This document shows positions 27,127-36,396 of a DNA stretch of 64,000 nt, one piece after another. Each line of letters begins with the position of its first letter. Position 1 is the stretch's first letter. The position numbers and the translations under genes are program-made. The stretch is taken from NCBI GenBank assembly GCA_016708125.1, contig JADJGF010000001.1:2316001-2380000 (forward strand). Direction: 5' to 3'. Under the pieces are notes generated by a model that saw only the letters and a list, made by a program, of their open reading frames with translations, was not told the origin of the DNA and did not search any database. This DNA is from Ignavibacteriota bacterium. GTDB lineage: Bacteria > Bacteroidota > Ignavibacteria > Ignavibacteriales > Melioribacteraceae.

Positions 27127-27146
27127 TTGTTTCATTTGTGAAACAA
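27127..27146. promoter_or_regulatory. Palindrome in the leader of the sigma-54 activator gene
   Basis: TTGTTTCA (27127-27134), four bases, then TGAAACAA (27139-27146): a perfect inverted repeat ending nine bases before the activator ATG. The half-sites are shared with the two palindromes near 25.7 kb but point the other way. It is probably an autorepression site. Confidence 0.65.
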
Positions 27147-27183
27147 AACTTTTCTAATTGTTATTACTAACATATTGTTTGAT

Positions 27184-28473
27184 TTACAGAATATCAATTA
27201 AAGACTTGTAGTGAGCCTCAATAGTTTTATCCAAATCTTCTTTTGTGTGAACTGTTGAAACAAATAAAGCTTCAAATTGAGCTGGAGCTAAATAAATTCC
27301 GTTTTCTAACATTTTATGAAAATATTTTCCGTAAAGTTCTGTATCAGATTTTACTGCCGAGTTAAAATTATCAACTTTTTCTTCGGTGAAAAACATGCAC
27401 ATCATAGAACCAACACGATTCGTTGCATAATTTTTACCTAACTTTTCTAAATTTTTACTAAATCCATTTTCCAAGTATGATGATTTTTCTTCAAGCAAAT
27501 TATAAATATTTGGATTTTCTTTTATGTATGATAAAGCTGCAAATCCCGCATTCATTGCAAGTGGATTTCCGCTCAATGTTCCGGCTTGGTAAATTGGTCC
27601 GGATGGAGCGATTTTTTCCATAATTTCTGATTTTCCGCCAAAAGCGCCAACGGGTAAACCTCCACCAATAATTTTCCCAAAAGTTGAGAGATCGGGAGTA
27701 ATTCCTAAAATTTCTTGAGCGCCGCCTTTAGCAACTCTAAATCCCGTCATAACTTCATCAAATATTAAAACAGTTTTTTCTTCATCACAAATTGTGCGCA
27801 ATTCATTAATAAAATTTTCTTCGGCTTTTACAACACCCATATTTCCGGCAATTGGTTCAATAATAATTGCTGCAATTTCGTTTTTATTTTTGGAAATTAA
27901 TTCTTTGACAGAATTAATATTATTAAATTCCGCAACTAAAGTATCTGCTGCATTTCCGGTTGTAACTCCGGGACTTGTAGGAACACCCAATGTTAATGCG
28001 CCCGAGCCGGCTTTGATAAGAAAATAATCTGCGTGACCGTGATAACATCCTTCAAACTTTATAAATTTTTCGCGATTTGTAAATCCGCGTGCTGCACGAA
28101 TTGCAGACATTGTTGCTTCGGTTCCACTATTTACCATTCTTATTTTTTCGACTGATGGAACAAGCTCAGTAATGAGTTCAGCCATTTTAATTTCTATTTC
28201 TGTCGGAGCGCCAAAACTTGTACCTTTTTTAATTGCTTCATTCAATGCTGAAATTATAAATTCCGGATTGTGCCCGAATAAATGCGGACCCCAACTTCCG
28301 ATATAATCTATAAAATCATTTCCATCAACATCAGTAAAATGCGAACCTTTTGCTTCTTCAATAAATAAAGGAGTTCCGCCGACAGATTTAAAAGCACGAA
28401 CTGGAGAATTAACTCCACCCGGAATATATTTTTTTGCTTCTTCAAATAATTTTTCACTTTGTGAAATTTTCAT
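27184..28473 (-). CDS. hemL: Glutamate-1-semialdehyde 2,1-aminomutase
   Basis: The 429-residue PLP enzyme converts glutamate-1-semialdehyde to 5-aminolevulinate, the second committed step of the C5 haem pathway. Family marks include PGGVNSPVRAFKSVGG at the N-terminus, FEGCYHGHAD, the aspartate in IFDEVMTGFRV and the PLP lysine in TFGKIIGGGLPVGAFGG. Length is normal. It is the last gene of the leftward hem cluster, separated from hemB by a 164-base repeat spacer. Confidence 0.97.
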   Translation of the reverse strand: MKISQSEKLFEEAKKYIPGGVNSPVRAFKSVGGTPLFIEEAKGSHFTDVDGNDFIDYIGSWGPHLFGHNPEFIISALNEAIKKGTSFGAPTEIEIKMAELITELVPSVEKIRMVNSGTEATMSAIRAARGFTNREKFIKFEGCYHGHADYFLIKAGSGALTLGVPTSPGVTTGNAADTLVAEFNNINSVKELISKNKNEIAAIIIEPIAGNMGVVKAEENFINELRTICDEEKTVLIFDEVMTGFRVAKGGAQEILGITPDLSTFGKIIGGGLPVGAFGGKSEIMEKIAPSGPIYQAGTLSGNPLAMNAGFAALSYIKENPNIYNLLEEKSSYLENGFSKNLEKLGKNYATNRVGSMMCMFFTEEKVDNFNSAVKSDTELYGKYFHKMLENGIYLAPAQFEALFVSTVHTKEDLDKTIEAHYKSLIDIL

Positions 28474-28505
28474 TTTTTTACCTTAAATTCTAAATTTTAT
28501 TTTCT

Positions 28506-28604
28506 TCTTAATCATACTCTTGAACTTATTCTTAATATTTTTTTTAAAATCTTTATTTTAATCTTTTGTTTTATATTGTTCTCAGAATAAGATTATGATT
28601 AAGA
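28506..28604. repeat. Long imperfect inverted repeat between hemB and hemL
   Basis: TCTTAATCATA and CTTATTCT (28506-28532) face AGAATAAG and TATGATTAAGA (28584-28604). The arms are about 20-27 bases with a small internal size difference, and the spacer is T-rich. It could fold in the hem transcript or be another dispersed repeat. Confidence 0.5.
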
Positions 28605-28637
28605 TAAAGATTAAGAACTGAAAATTTATTACAAAAG

Positions 28638-29621
28638 TTATTTTATTTTATCCAAATACTTTGCAACATCTTTTGCGAAATAAGTAAGAATTATATCTGC
28701 TCCGGCGCGTTTTATTGCAATTAAAGATTCAAACATAACTCGTTCTTCATCAATCCAGTTAAGCTTTCCGGCAGCTTTAATCATAGAATATTCTCCGCTA
28801 ACTTGGTATGCTGCAGTCGGCATTTGATATTTTTCTTTAACTGATTTTATAATATCCAAATAAGCACCGGCTGGTTTAACCATTATAATATCGGCACCTT
28901 CGGCAATATCACTTTCTGCTTCACGCAAAGCTTCTAAAGAGTTCGCCACATCCATTTGATGAGATTTTCTATCACCAAATGCCGGAGTTGATTCTGCCGC
29001 TTCGCGGAATGGTCCATAATATCCTGATGCATATTTTACTGCATAACTCATAATTGGAATATTTTTAAAACCGTTTTCATCCAAACCATTTCTAATTGCA
29101 AGAATTCTTCCGTCCATCATATCTGATGGAGCAATCATATCTGCACCGGCTTTTGCATGAGATACAGCTTCTTTAACGAGCAGCGAAACTGTTTCATCAT
29201 TTAAAATTTCATCACCTTTTATTATTCCGCAATGACCGTGTGAAGTGTATTCGCACAAACATACATCTGTAATAATTAATAAATTTTTAATTTTAGATTT
29301 AATAGCACGAATTGCTTTTTGAATAATTCCATTTTCGGAATAAGCTTCTGAGCCAATTTCATCTTTATGTTCGGGAATTCCAAAAAGTATAATTGCTTTA
29401 ATTCCTAGAGAAACTAATTCTTCACATTCCTTAACAATATTATCAATCGAAAGCTGATAAACATTGGGCATTGAAGAAATTTCTTTTCTAAAGTTTTCTC
29501 CCGGCGCTACAAATAAAGGATAAATCAAATCATTTTTTGTTAGAGAAGTTTCGCGAATTAAATCTCTAACAATCGGATTGTATCTCAATCTTCGTAATCT
29601 TTTTTCTGGATAATTTGCCAT
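28638..29621 (-). CDS. hemB: Delta-aminolevulinic acid dehydratase (porphobilinogen synthase)
   Basis: The 327-residue enzyme joins two aminolevulinate molecules into porphobilinogen. The two active-site lysines are in MSYAVKYASGYYGPF and IIMVKPAGAYLDI. The cysteine set DVCLCEYTSHGHCG marks the zinc-dependent type. Length is normal. The gene sits between two repeat spacers in the hem cluster, downstream of hemY. Confidence 0.97.
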   Translation of the reverse strand: MANYPEKRLRRLRYNPIVRDLIRETSLTKNDLIYPLFVAPGENFRKEISSMPNVYQLSIDNIVKECEELVSLGIKAIILFGIPEHKDEIGSEAYSENGIIQKAIRAIKSKIKNLLIITDVCLCEYTSHGHCGIIKGDEILNDETVSLLVKEAVSHAKAGADMIAPSDMMDGRILAIRNGLDENGFKNIPIMSYAVKYASGYYGPFREAAESTPAFGDRKSHQMDVANSLEALREAESDIAEGADIIMVKPAGAYLDIIKSVKEKYQMPTAAYQVSGEYSMIKAAGKLNWIDEERVMFESLIAIKRAGADIILTYFAKDVAKYLDKIK

Positions 29622-29650
29622 TTCGATTCCTATTAAAATAAATTCTACTT

Positions 29651-29814
29651 TGTCATTCCCGAATGTTTCTATCGGGAATCTATTTTTATTATAAATTCTG
29701 GATTCCCACTTTCGTGGGAATGACTTCTAATTATTCTCACATCACTTCGCTCCTCAGAATGACTGTAGTGTTATTTGTCATTACAAATCCGTAGGTTAAC
29801 GGATGAGAAATCTT
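29651..29814. repeat. Palindromic repeats between hemY and hemB
   Basis: A 73-base unit has inverted ends GTCATTCCC (29652-29660) and GGGAATGAC (29716-29724) and an inner hairpin CCCGA-N9-TCGGG (29658-29676). A second piece holds ATCCGT/ACGGAT and ATGAGAAATCT (about 29787-29812). It resembles the repeat family near 19.1 and 22.5 kb but with GTCATTCCC in place of GTCATTTCGA. Confidence 0.7.
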
Positions 29815-31194
29815 TTATTGGGCTAAATAATCTTTAATCTTTTCAAAATTTGTGTAAGAGTTTTTTACGCAATCACCGACAGAAATTCCGCCGCGATAAT
29901 TTCCACTTAAAAATATTCCGGGGTTTTCATTTTCAAATTGTTCAAAATATTTTTCATGTTCGATATAACCCAAATTATATTGGGGGATTGCTTTGTTCCA
30001 AAATTTCCATTGCAATAAAGTTGGCGGAGATTTTATTCCCATTATTTCATGAAATTCTTTTAGTACAATTTTAATTTTTGCATCAACTTCTGAAACCTTA
30101 AATTCCGGATTTCTTGCTCCACCCACAAAAATAGTGAACGCTGCATTATCTTTTTGCGCTCTATTTATGAAAATTGTGGAACTCCAAATTGCGCCTAAAA
30201 AACTTTTATTTTCTTTAGAAGGAATTAAAAATCCAAATCCATCTAATTTTTGAGTTATAACTTTTTTATCATAACCTAAAAATAAAACCAATACCGGCGG
30301 ATAAAAAATATCATCTAAATGTTTTGTTAAGTTCGTATCAAATAAATTAGAAAACTTTGATAATCTGTGAGATGGAATTGTTGATAACAAAACAGCACTT
30401 GTAATTTTTCCTTTTATGCCGTTTTGTTCAAGTTCAACAATTATTTTCGAATCTTGCCTTATAATATTTTCAACAATGCAATTATAAAAAATGTGTCCCT
30501 TAAAATTTTTTGCTATTGCTTTTGGAAAGGACTGCATTCCATTTATGAACGAAAACATTTTTGCATTTTGTTTTGATTCTTCATTTCTGAGTTTTCTTTC
30601 TTTCGCTCCTTTGAACATTCCCTTAATCAATCCGCCATAAACTTCTTCTAATCTATATAATTTTGGGAAAGCTGATTTCACACTTAATTTTGTTGGGTCT
30701 CCAGCAAAAATTCCGGATACAAAAGGATCAATTGCATTATCTAAAAATTCTTTCCCCAATCTTCGTTCAACAAATTCGGCAATGCTTTGATAATATCCAT
30801 CTTCTGATTTTCCAATAAAAGGTTCTTTCAATAATCTTAATTTTGCAGATAAAGAAAATAATTTTGTTTGTAAAAATTTTAATGGAGAAGTCGGCAAAGG
30901 AATTAGTTTATTATTTTTTAAAATGTATCTAATATTTCCTTCTTCGTTTGAGTAAATCATTTCATTGGATAAACCAATATCGTTAACCAATTCCTTAATT
31001 TTTGGAGTTGTTTCTAATCCGCTGTTTGGACCAAAATCAATTAGAAAATCATCAACAATTTTTGTAACCATTGCTCCGCCAACTTCGGAATTTTGCTCAA
31101 GAATTGTAACATCATATCCATCTTTTTCAAGCCAATGAGCTGTTGCTAAACCGGAAATTCCGGCACCGAGAATTGTAACTTTTTTACCTTTCAT
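29815..31194 (-). CDS. hemY: Protoporphyrinogen oxidase, HemY-type flavoprotein
   Basis: The 459-residue protein begins with a FAD-binding dinucleotide motif (TILGAGISGLATAHWLE). It also has the conserved IDFGPNSG region, a central substrate domain (FVERRLGKEFLDNAIDPFVSGIFAG) and a C-terminal FAD motif ending NYRGGISVGDCVKN. It oxidises protoporphyrinogen IX to protoporphyrin IX at the membrane. HemY enzymes usually use oxygen, which contrasts with the oxygen-independent HemN in the same cluster. It starts five bases after hemH. Confidence 0.92.
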   Translation of the reverse strand: MKGKKVTILGAGISGLATAHWLEKDGYDVTILEQNSEVGGAMVTKIVDDFLIDFGPNSGLETTPKIKELVNDIGLSNEMIYSNEEGNIRYILKNNKLIPLPTSPLKFLQTKLFSLSAKLRLLKEPFIGKSEDGYYQSIAEFVERRLGKEFLDNAIDPFVSGIFAGDPTKLSVKSAFPKLYRLEEVYGGLIKGMFKGAKERKLRNEESKQNAKMFSFINGMQSFPKAIAKNFKGHIFYNCIVENIIRQDSKIIVELEQNGIKGKITSAVLLSTIPSHRLSKFSNLFDTNLTKHLDDIFYPPVLVLFLGYDKKVITQKLDGFGFLIPSKENKSFLGAIWSSTIFINRAQKDNAAFTIFVGGARNPEFKVSEVDAKIKIVLKEFHEIMGIKSPPTLLQWKFWNKAIPQYNLGYIEHEKYFEQFENENPGIFLSGNYRGGISVGDCVKNSYTNFEKIKDYLAQ

Positions 31195-31199
31195 AATTT

Positions 31200-32156
31200 T
31201 TACTTATTTAAAATTTTTATAACTTCTTCGTGCAAAGCATTTATAAATAATTCTGAATTATTTAAACCTTCCATCACAATGTAATTTTCAATTCCAACTT
31301 TATCAGCAACATGCCGATATTCAATATTTAATTCAAACAAAGTTTCAACGTGATCCGATACAAAACTAATTGGAATAATTAACAAATGTTTTTTTCCTTG
31401 AGAAGAAAATTCTTCAATCATTACATCAGTGGCTGGAGTAAGCCATTTTACTGGTCCAACCTTACTTTGAAAACACAAATGATGTTTGTGAGAATATTTT
31501 CGTTCTTTCATCACTTTATCAATTGTTTCTTTTATTTGATGAGAATATGGATCACCATTTTTTACCATGCTAACGGGAGTTCCGTGCGCACTAAATACAA
31601 GCTGAATTTCTTTTCTAACATTTTCCGGAAATTTTAAAATTGTCTGATCGATTCTTTCGTTAATTGCAGAAATATATAATGGATTTGTTTGATAATTATT
31701 AACGCGAAAATCTTTTTCTTTGTTTGGAGTAAAACACCTATCCCATTCATTAAATGATGAACCGGTTGTGGATATTGAATAATGCGGATAGAGTGGAAGT
31801 AAAATAATTTTATCAAAATTTTGCGATTTAATATTTTCTGCAACATCTTTTGTAATTGGATTCCAATAACGCATTGCGGTGAATACAGAAACATTTTCAA
31901 AATTATTTTGCAATTTTTCTTCCAACATTTTTCTTTGAATTTCCGTCCATTCGTTTAATGGTGATTTCCCGCCAATCAACTCATATTCTTTTTGAACTTT
32001 TGGTGATCTTCTACTTGAAATTATTTTTGCAAATAATTTTTGTCCGAAGGGAAGTTTAAAAATATCTTTATCAGAAAAAAGGTTGAACAAAAATGGTTCA
32101 ACAGCTTCTAAAGAATCTGGTCCGCCTAAATTAAAAAGTACTACTGCAATTTTCAT
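31200..32156 (-). CDS. hemH: Ferrochelatase
   Basis: I chose ATG 32156 (MKIAVVLFNLGGPDS), because the extra nine residues from a TTG at 32183 do not belong to the family. The 318-residue enzyme inserts ferrous iron into protoporphyrin IX. The catalytic histidine is in LVFSAHGTPVSM, with LLPLYPHYS and the late glutamate in SDHVETLFELNIEY. No iron-sulphur cysteine cluster is seen. It precedes hemY by five bases and follows hemN after a perfect palindrome. Confidence 0.95.
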   Translation of the reverse strand: MKIAVVLFNLGGPDSLEAVEPFLFNLFSDKDIFKLPFGQKLFAKIISSRRSPKVQKEYELIGGKSPLNEWTEIQRKMLEEKLQNNFENVSVFTAMRYWNPITKDVAENIKSQNFDKIILLPLYPHYSISTTGSSFNEWDRCFTPNKEKDFRVNNYQTNPLYISAINERIDQTILKFPENVRKEIQLVFSAHGTPVSMVKNGDPYSHQIKETIDKVMKERKYSHKHHLCFQSKVGPVKWLTPATDVMIEEFSSQGKKHLLIIPISFVSDHVETLFELNIEYRHVADKVGIENYIVMEGLNNSELFINALHEEVIKILNK

Positions 32157-32192
32157 TTTCAACTTTTTATAAATACTAAACAATAATAAATT

Positions 32193-32223
32193 AACCTCCG
32201 AGGTTTTAAAAACCTCGGAGGTT
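32193..32223. repeat. Perfect 15-bp palindrome between hemN and hemH
   Basis: AACCTCCGAGGTTTT (32193-32207) and its exact complement AAAACCTCGGAGGTT (32209-32223) are separated by one base. Each arm also contains the shorter palindrome CCTCCGAGG with mirrored CCTCGGAGG. It starts nine bases past the hemN stop. It may end or punctuate transcription, or be a dispersed repeat. Confidence 0.8.
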
Positions 32224-32231
32224 TGAATGTA

Positions 32232-33608
32232 TTAAACAGTTCGTGAATATTTAGCTGTATCGGTTTTGCGTTCAATAAATCCATCAAAATTTATTGCGAT
32301 ATTTCTAACTAATAGTCTACCCATTTTTGATACAGTAATTTTTCTATTTTCTAATTTTATTAAATTATCATCAATCAATTCTGCTAAATTTGCCAAACCA
32401 AATTTAAAATATTCATCAAAATTAATTTTGAATTTATTTTCAATTTGAGAAAAATCCAATTCGAAATCACACATAATTTTCATAATTACTTCTTTACGAA
32501 TTATATCATCTAAATTCATTTCATAACCTTTTGCAATAGGGAAATTCCCTTCATCTAATACGGAAAAATATTCCTTTTCGGTTTTCAAATTTTGTGCATA
32601 AATATTTCCAAATTGACTAATACTTGTAATTCCCAAAGCGTATAAATCGGTTCCGGCATTTGTGCTGTATCCTTGAAAATTTCTATACAATTTTTTTTCT
32701 CCTAATGCGATTGATAATTCATCATTTGGTTTTGCAAAGTGATCCATTCCAATAAATACATATCCAGCTTGAGTAAGTTTTGCTGCCGACATTTTTAATA
32801 TTTGTAATTTTTCTTCCGGAGTTGGTAAATCTTCCGGTTTAATTAATTCCATATGTTTTTTCATCCACGGAACATGCGCATAATTAAAAAGCGCAATTCT
32901 ATCCGGCGAAATATCAATAATGCTTTCAATAGTTTTTTCAAATTCTGCAACTGTTTGAAAGGGAAGACCGTAAATTAAATCGAGATTTATACTTTGAAAT
33001 TTTAATTCACGAATCCATTCAACAACTTTTCTTGTTAATTCTTCGGGCTGAATTCTATTTACAGCTTTCTGAACTTTTTCATTGAAATCTTGAACGCCCA
33101 TACTGATTCTATTGAATCCGCCTACACGTAATGAAACGAGATGTTCGTATGTTAATTCACGCGGATCAATCTCACAGCCGTTTTCCGGATTTTCGACAAA
33201 ATTAAAATTTTCATTTATATATGAAATTAAATCTTTTATTTCATTTGGTAAAAGGTGAGTCGGTGTTCCGCCACCCCAATGTATTTGAGCAACTTTTCTT
33301 TCCGGTTTCAAATAAGTTCGAAGTAAATCAATTTCATTTTTTAGATAGTTTATATATTTGCTAATTCTATCTCGATTTCTTGAAATTATCATATTGCAGC
33401 CGCAGAAATAACAAAGCGTATCGCAATAGGGAATATGAAAATACAATGAAAGGTTATTTGAATTTTCTAAATTATTTGTACGAATTATTTCATTAAGAAA
33501 ATCTTTATGTGTAAAATTTTCATGAAATTGCGGAGCCGTTGGATAGCTTGTGTAACGCGGTCCGGGGCGATCATACTTTCTAACTAAATCTAAATTTATA
33601 TCAAACAT
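32232..33608 (-). CDS. hemN: Oxygen-independent coproporphyrinogen III oxidase
   Basis: The 458-residue radical SAM enzyme decarboxylates coproporphyrinogen III to protoporphyrinogen IX without oxygen. The iron-sulphur motif with the HemN-type extra cysteine is HIPYCDTLCYFCGCN (near residues 54-68). N-terminal YDRPGPRYTSYPTAPQF and WGGGTPTHL are family marks, and the HemN C-terminal domain is present. Full length distinguishes it from shorter HemW-like paralogues. It follows hemE by six bases. Confidence 0.96.
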   Translation of the reverse strand: MFDINLDLVRKYDRPGPRYTSYPTAPQFHENFTHKDFLNEIIRTNNLENSNNLSLYFHIPYCDTLCYFCGCNMIISRNRDRISKYINYLKNEIDLLRTYLKPERKVAQIHWGGGTPTHLLPNEIKDLISYINENFNFVENPENGCEIDPRELTYEHLVSLRVGGFNRISMGVQDFNEKVQKAVNRIQPEELTRKVVEWIRELKFQSINLDLIYGLPFQTVAEFEKTIESIIDISPDRIALFNYAHVPWMKKHMELIKPEDLPTPEEKLQILKMSAAKLTQAGYVFIGMDHFAKPNDELSIALGEKKLYRNFQGYSTNAGTDLYALGITSISQFGNIYAQNLKTEKEYFSVLDEGNFPIAKGYEMNLDDIIRKEVIMKIMCDFELDFSQIENKFKINFDEYFKFGLANLAELIDDNLIKLENRKITVSKMGRLLVRNIAINFDGFIERKTDTAKYSRTV

Positions 33609-33614
33609 AACTTC

Positions 33615-34670
33615 CTAAAAATTTTGATGAAATTTAACACTTTCCTCTTTTACAATTTTAACCAATGCTTTTGCATTTTCGGGAGAAATATCCGGAAGAA
33701 TTCCGTGACCCAAATTAAAAATATGTCCGTTTCCGTTTCCGTAAGATTGCAAAACTTTTTTTATTTCTGTTCTAATTTTTTCTTCATCGGCATATAAAAC
33801 AGTTGGATCCATATTTCCTTGAAGCGCAACTTTATCATTTACAATTTTTCTTACATCGCCCAAATTCATTGTCCAATCCAATGCTAAAACATCTGCGCTG
33901 CAATTCACTAATTTTTCCAAATTATAATGCACGCCTTTAGGAAAATAAATTATCGGTTCGTTTGTTCTTTTAATGTTTGTAATTATTTTTGTGATGTAAG
34001 GAAATACAAACTCATCAAAATCTGATTGTGATAAAATTCCAGCCCAAGTATCAAAAATTTGAACAGCATTTGCACCGGCTTCAATTTTAGCAGATAAATA
34101 TTCAGCAATAACAATTGAGAGTTTATCCAATAATTTATGAGCAAGATTCGGATTTGAATAAATAAATTTTTTAATTTTTGAAAAAGTTTTTGATCCGCTT
34201 CCCTCAACCATATATGTCATCAAAGTCCAAGGAGATCCGCTGAAACCAATTAACGGAACTCTTCCGTTTAGTTCTTTTTTTGTAAGTGAAACAGCATCTA
34301 AAACATATTTTAATTCTTTTGTCGGATCAACAATTTTTAGTTTTTCAAAATCATTTTCTGTTTGAATTGGAGAAGGGAAGATTGGTCCTTTTCCTTCGTG
34401 CATAATTAATTCCATTCCCATCGCTTCGGGAATTACAAGAATATCAGAAAAAATTATTGCTGCATCAACATTTAAAATATCAATCGGTTGAATTGTAACT
34501 TCTGCGGCTAATTCCGGAGTTTTGCACATTGTTAAAAAATCTGCTTTAGCTCTAACAGCTCTATATTCCGGCAAGTATCTACCGGCTTGACGCATTATCC
34601 AGATTGGTGTTCGGTCAACTTTTTCTTTTCTGCATGCTCTAAGAAATAAATCATTTATTAATTTTTCCAA
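33615..34670 (-). CDS. hemE: Uroporphyrinogen decarboxylase
   Basis: The 351-residue TIM-barrel enzyme turns uroporphyrinogen III into coproporphyrinogen III. The first signature PIWIMRQAGRYLPEYR (residues 22-37) and the second, GFSGSPWTLMTYMVEG, are intact, and NLGHGILPDISPEN lies near the end. Gaps to hemD (10 bases) and hemN (six bases) show it belongs to one hem operon. Confidence 0.97.
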   Translation of the reverse strand: MEKLINDLFLRACRKEKVDRTPIWIMRQAGRYLPEYRAVRAKADFLTMCKTPELAAEVTIQPIDILNVDAAIIFSDILVIPEAMGMELIMHEGKGPIFPSPIQTENDFEKLKIVDPTKELKYVLDAVSLTKKELNGRVPLIGFSGSPWTLMTYMVEGSGSKTFSKIKKFIYSNPNLAHKLLDKLSIVIAEYLSAKIEAGANAVQIFDTWAGILSQSDFDEFVFPYITKIITNIKRTNEPIIYFPKGVHYNLEKLVNCSADVLALDWTMNLGDVRKIVNDKVALQGNMDPTVLYADEEKIRTEIKKVLQSYGNGNGHIFNLGHGILPDISPENAKALVKIVKEESVKFHQNF

Positions 34671-34680
34671 AATTCTTCCT

Positions 34681-35454
34681 TTAGTTTTTGTAATAACTTA
34701 TAATTTCTTCAATTAAATTTTTCATATCATAATTTTGTGGAAATATATTAGGCTCAATTCCTTTATCAATCAATGTTTGTCTTGTTGTTGGACCAATTAC
34801 AGCAATTTTTTTTTCTGCAAAATAATTTTTAGGGTTTTCAATTTCTAATATTTCTAAAAAATTATTAAATGTGGATGGACTTGTAAACACAAATAAATCC
34901 GCATTAAATTCTTCAAATTTTTCTAAATTAATTTCATTTTTTTGTGGAATTATATTTTGATAAACTTCACACTTTGTAACATTTGCATTAAGATTTATCA
35001 ATCCATTATATAATTCATTTCTCATAATTGTTGAGCCGGGAATGAGAATATTTTTATTTGAAATTTCTAAATCAGAAATTTCACTTAATAAATCATTCGC
35101 ACTAAATTTTGTTGGAGTAAAATCAATTTTAATTTTAGAATCACTTAATAATTTTTCAGTCCCTTTCCCAATAGCAATAATCTTAATTTTATCAAAATTA
35201 ATTTGAATTTGTAATTCAGCAATTCTTTGAATAAAATATTTCACAGAATTTGCTGATGAAAAAATTATATAATCAAATTCATTTACATTTTTAAGAATTT
35301 TATCTGTTTCAGAATAATCATCAAGTTTTGAAATAATAATGGTGGGAAAGCTTAGAACTTTTGCACCAAGTTTTTCAAATTCCAAAATATCATTTAATGA
35401 TTGAGATTCCGAACGTGTAAGAACAATTTTTATATTTTCTAAAGGTAAACTCAA
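34681..35454 (-). CDS. hemD: Uroporphyrinogen-III synthase
   Basis: The 257-residue protein is recognised by two similar Rossmann-like halves and weak family motifs: VLTRSESQS, FSSANSVKYF, IAIGKGTEKLL, VFTSPSTFNNFLE and IAVIGPTTRQTLIDKGI. HemD closes hydroxymethylbilane with inversion of ring D. Its sequence is poorly conserved in general, but the position directly after hemC (next base) settles the call. Confidence 0.9.
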   Translation of the reverse strand: MSLPLENIKIVLTRSESQSLNDILEFEKLGAKVLSFPTIIISKLDDYSETDKILKNVNEFDYIIFSSANSVKYFIQRIAELQIQINFDKIKIIAIGKGTEKLLSDSKIKIDFTPTKFSANDLLSEISDLEISNKNILIPGSTIMRNELYNGLINLNANVTKCEVYQNIIPQKNEINLEKFEEFNADLFVFTSPSTFNNFLEILEIENPKNYFAEKKIAVIGPTTRQTLIDKGIEPNIFPQNYDMKNLIEEIISYYKN

Positions 35455-36390
35455 TTATCTAATTTCGTTTATTTCTTTTAAAATTTTATTTGCGCCGGAT
35501 TTAAGTAATTCGTTGGCTAAAATTTTTCCCAACTTTTCTGCTTCGGATTTTTTCCCTTTAACTTTTGCTCTAAACGAAATTGAACCATCCAAAGATGCAA
35601 CCAAACCTTCCAAATATAATCCGTTGCTCTTTACTTCTGCATAAGCACCAATCGGAACTTGGCAGCCGCCTTCTAATTTTTTTAGTAAAGCTCGTTCAGC
35701 AATTACTGCGCAATATGTATTTTCATTATGAATTGATTTAACAATTTCTTCAGCAAATTTATTTTTTTCATTAATTTCAATTCCGAGTGCACCTTGTCCA
35801 ACAGCCGGTAAAATTTGGTCAATGGGAATAATTGATGAAATATGTTTCTGCAATTTTAATCTTTCAACACCGGCGCGAGCTAAAATAATTGCATCCCAAT
35901 TGCTTTCCAAAAATTTATTAATTCTTGTCGGAACATTTCCGCGCAATTCTACAATATTAATATCCGGTCGTAAATGTTTTAATTGACTTCTTCTTCTCAA
36001 AGAACCGGTTGCAACGGTTGCGTTTTCTCTTAGTGATAAAATTGTTTCTTTTTTCTTTTTCGAAATTAAAACATCTTCAACATCATGACGTTTTGTAACG
36101 CATGCAAGTTTCAATCCTTTTGGAATATCAGTTTGCAAATCCTTTAAACTGTGAACCGCAATATCAATTTCGTTATTTAAAAGTTTTACTTCCAATTCTT
36201 TTGTGAATAAACCTTTATCGCCAATTTTGGAAAGTGCAACGTCAAGAATTTTATCGCCTTTTGTGTTTATAATTTTAATTTCAACTTCAAGGTTTTTATT
36301 TTTATTCTCTAATTCTTTCTTAACAAAATTAGCTTGCCATAAAGCTAATTCGCTTCCGCGTGAGCCAAGAATTAATTTATCTTTTTTCAA
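35455..36390 (-). CDS. hemC: Hydroxymethylbilane synthase (porphobilinogen deaminase)
   Basis: The 311-residue enzyme polymerises four porphobilinogens. The dipyrromethane-cofactor cysteine is in LEGGCQVPIGAYA. GSRGSELALWQA at the N-terminus, AVHSLKDLQTDIP and TGSLRRRSQLKHLRPD are all present. The start lies six bases after hemA and its stop abuts hemD, which fits one polycistronic transcript. Confidence 0.97.
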   Translation of the reverse strand: MKKDKLILGSRGSELALWQANFVKKELENKNKNLEVEIKIINTKGDKILDVALSKIGDKGLFTKELEVKLLNNEIDIAVHSLKDLQTDIPKGLKLACVTKRHDVEDVLISKKKKETILSLRENATVATGSLRRRSQLKHLRPDINIVELRGNVPTRINKFLESNWDAIILARAGVERLKLQKHISSIIPIDQILPAVGQGALGIEINEKNKFAEEIVKSIHNENTYCAVIAERALLKKLEGGCQVPIGAYAEVKSNGLYLEGLVASLDGSISFRAKVKGKKSEAEKLGKILANELLKSGANKILKEINEIR

Positions 36391-36396
36391 ATTATT

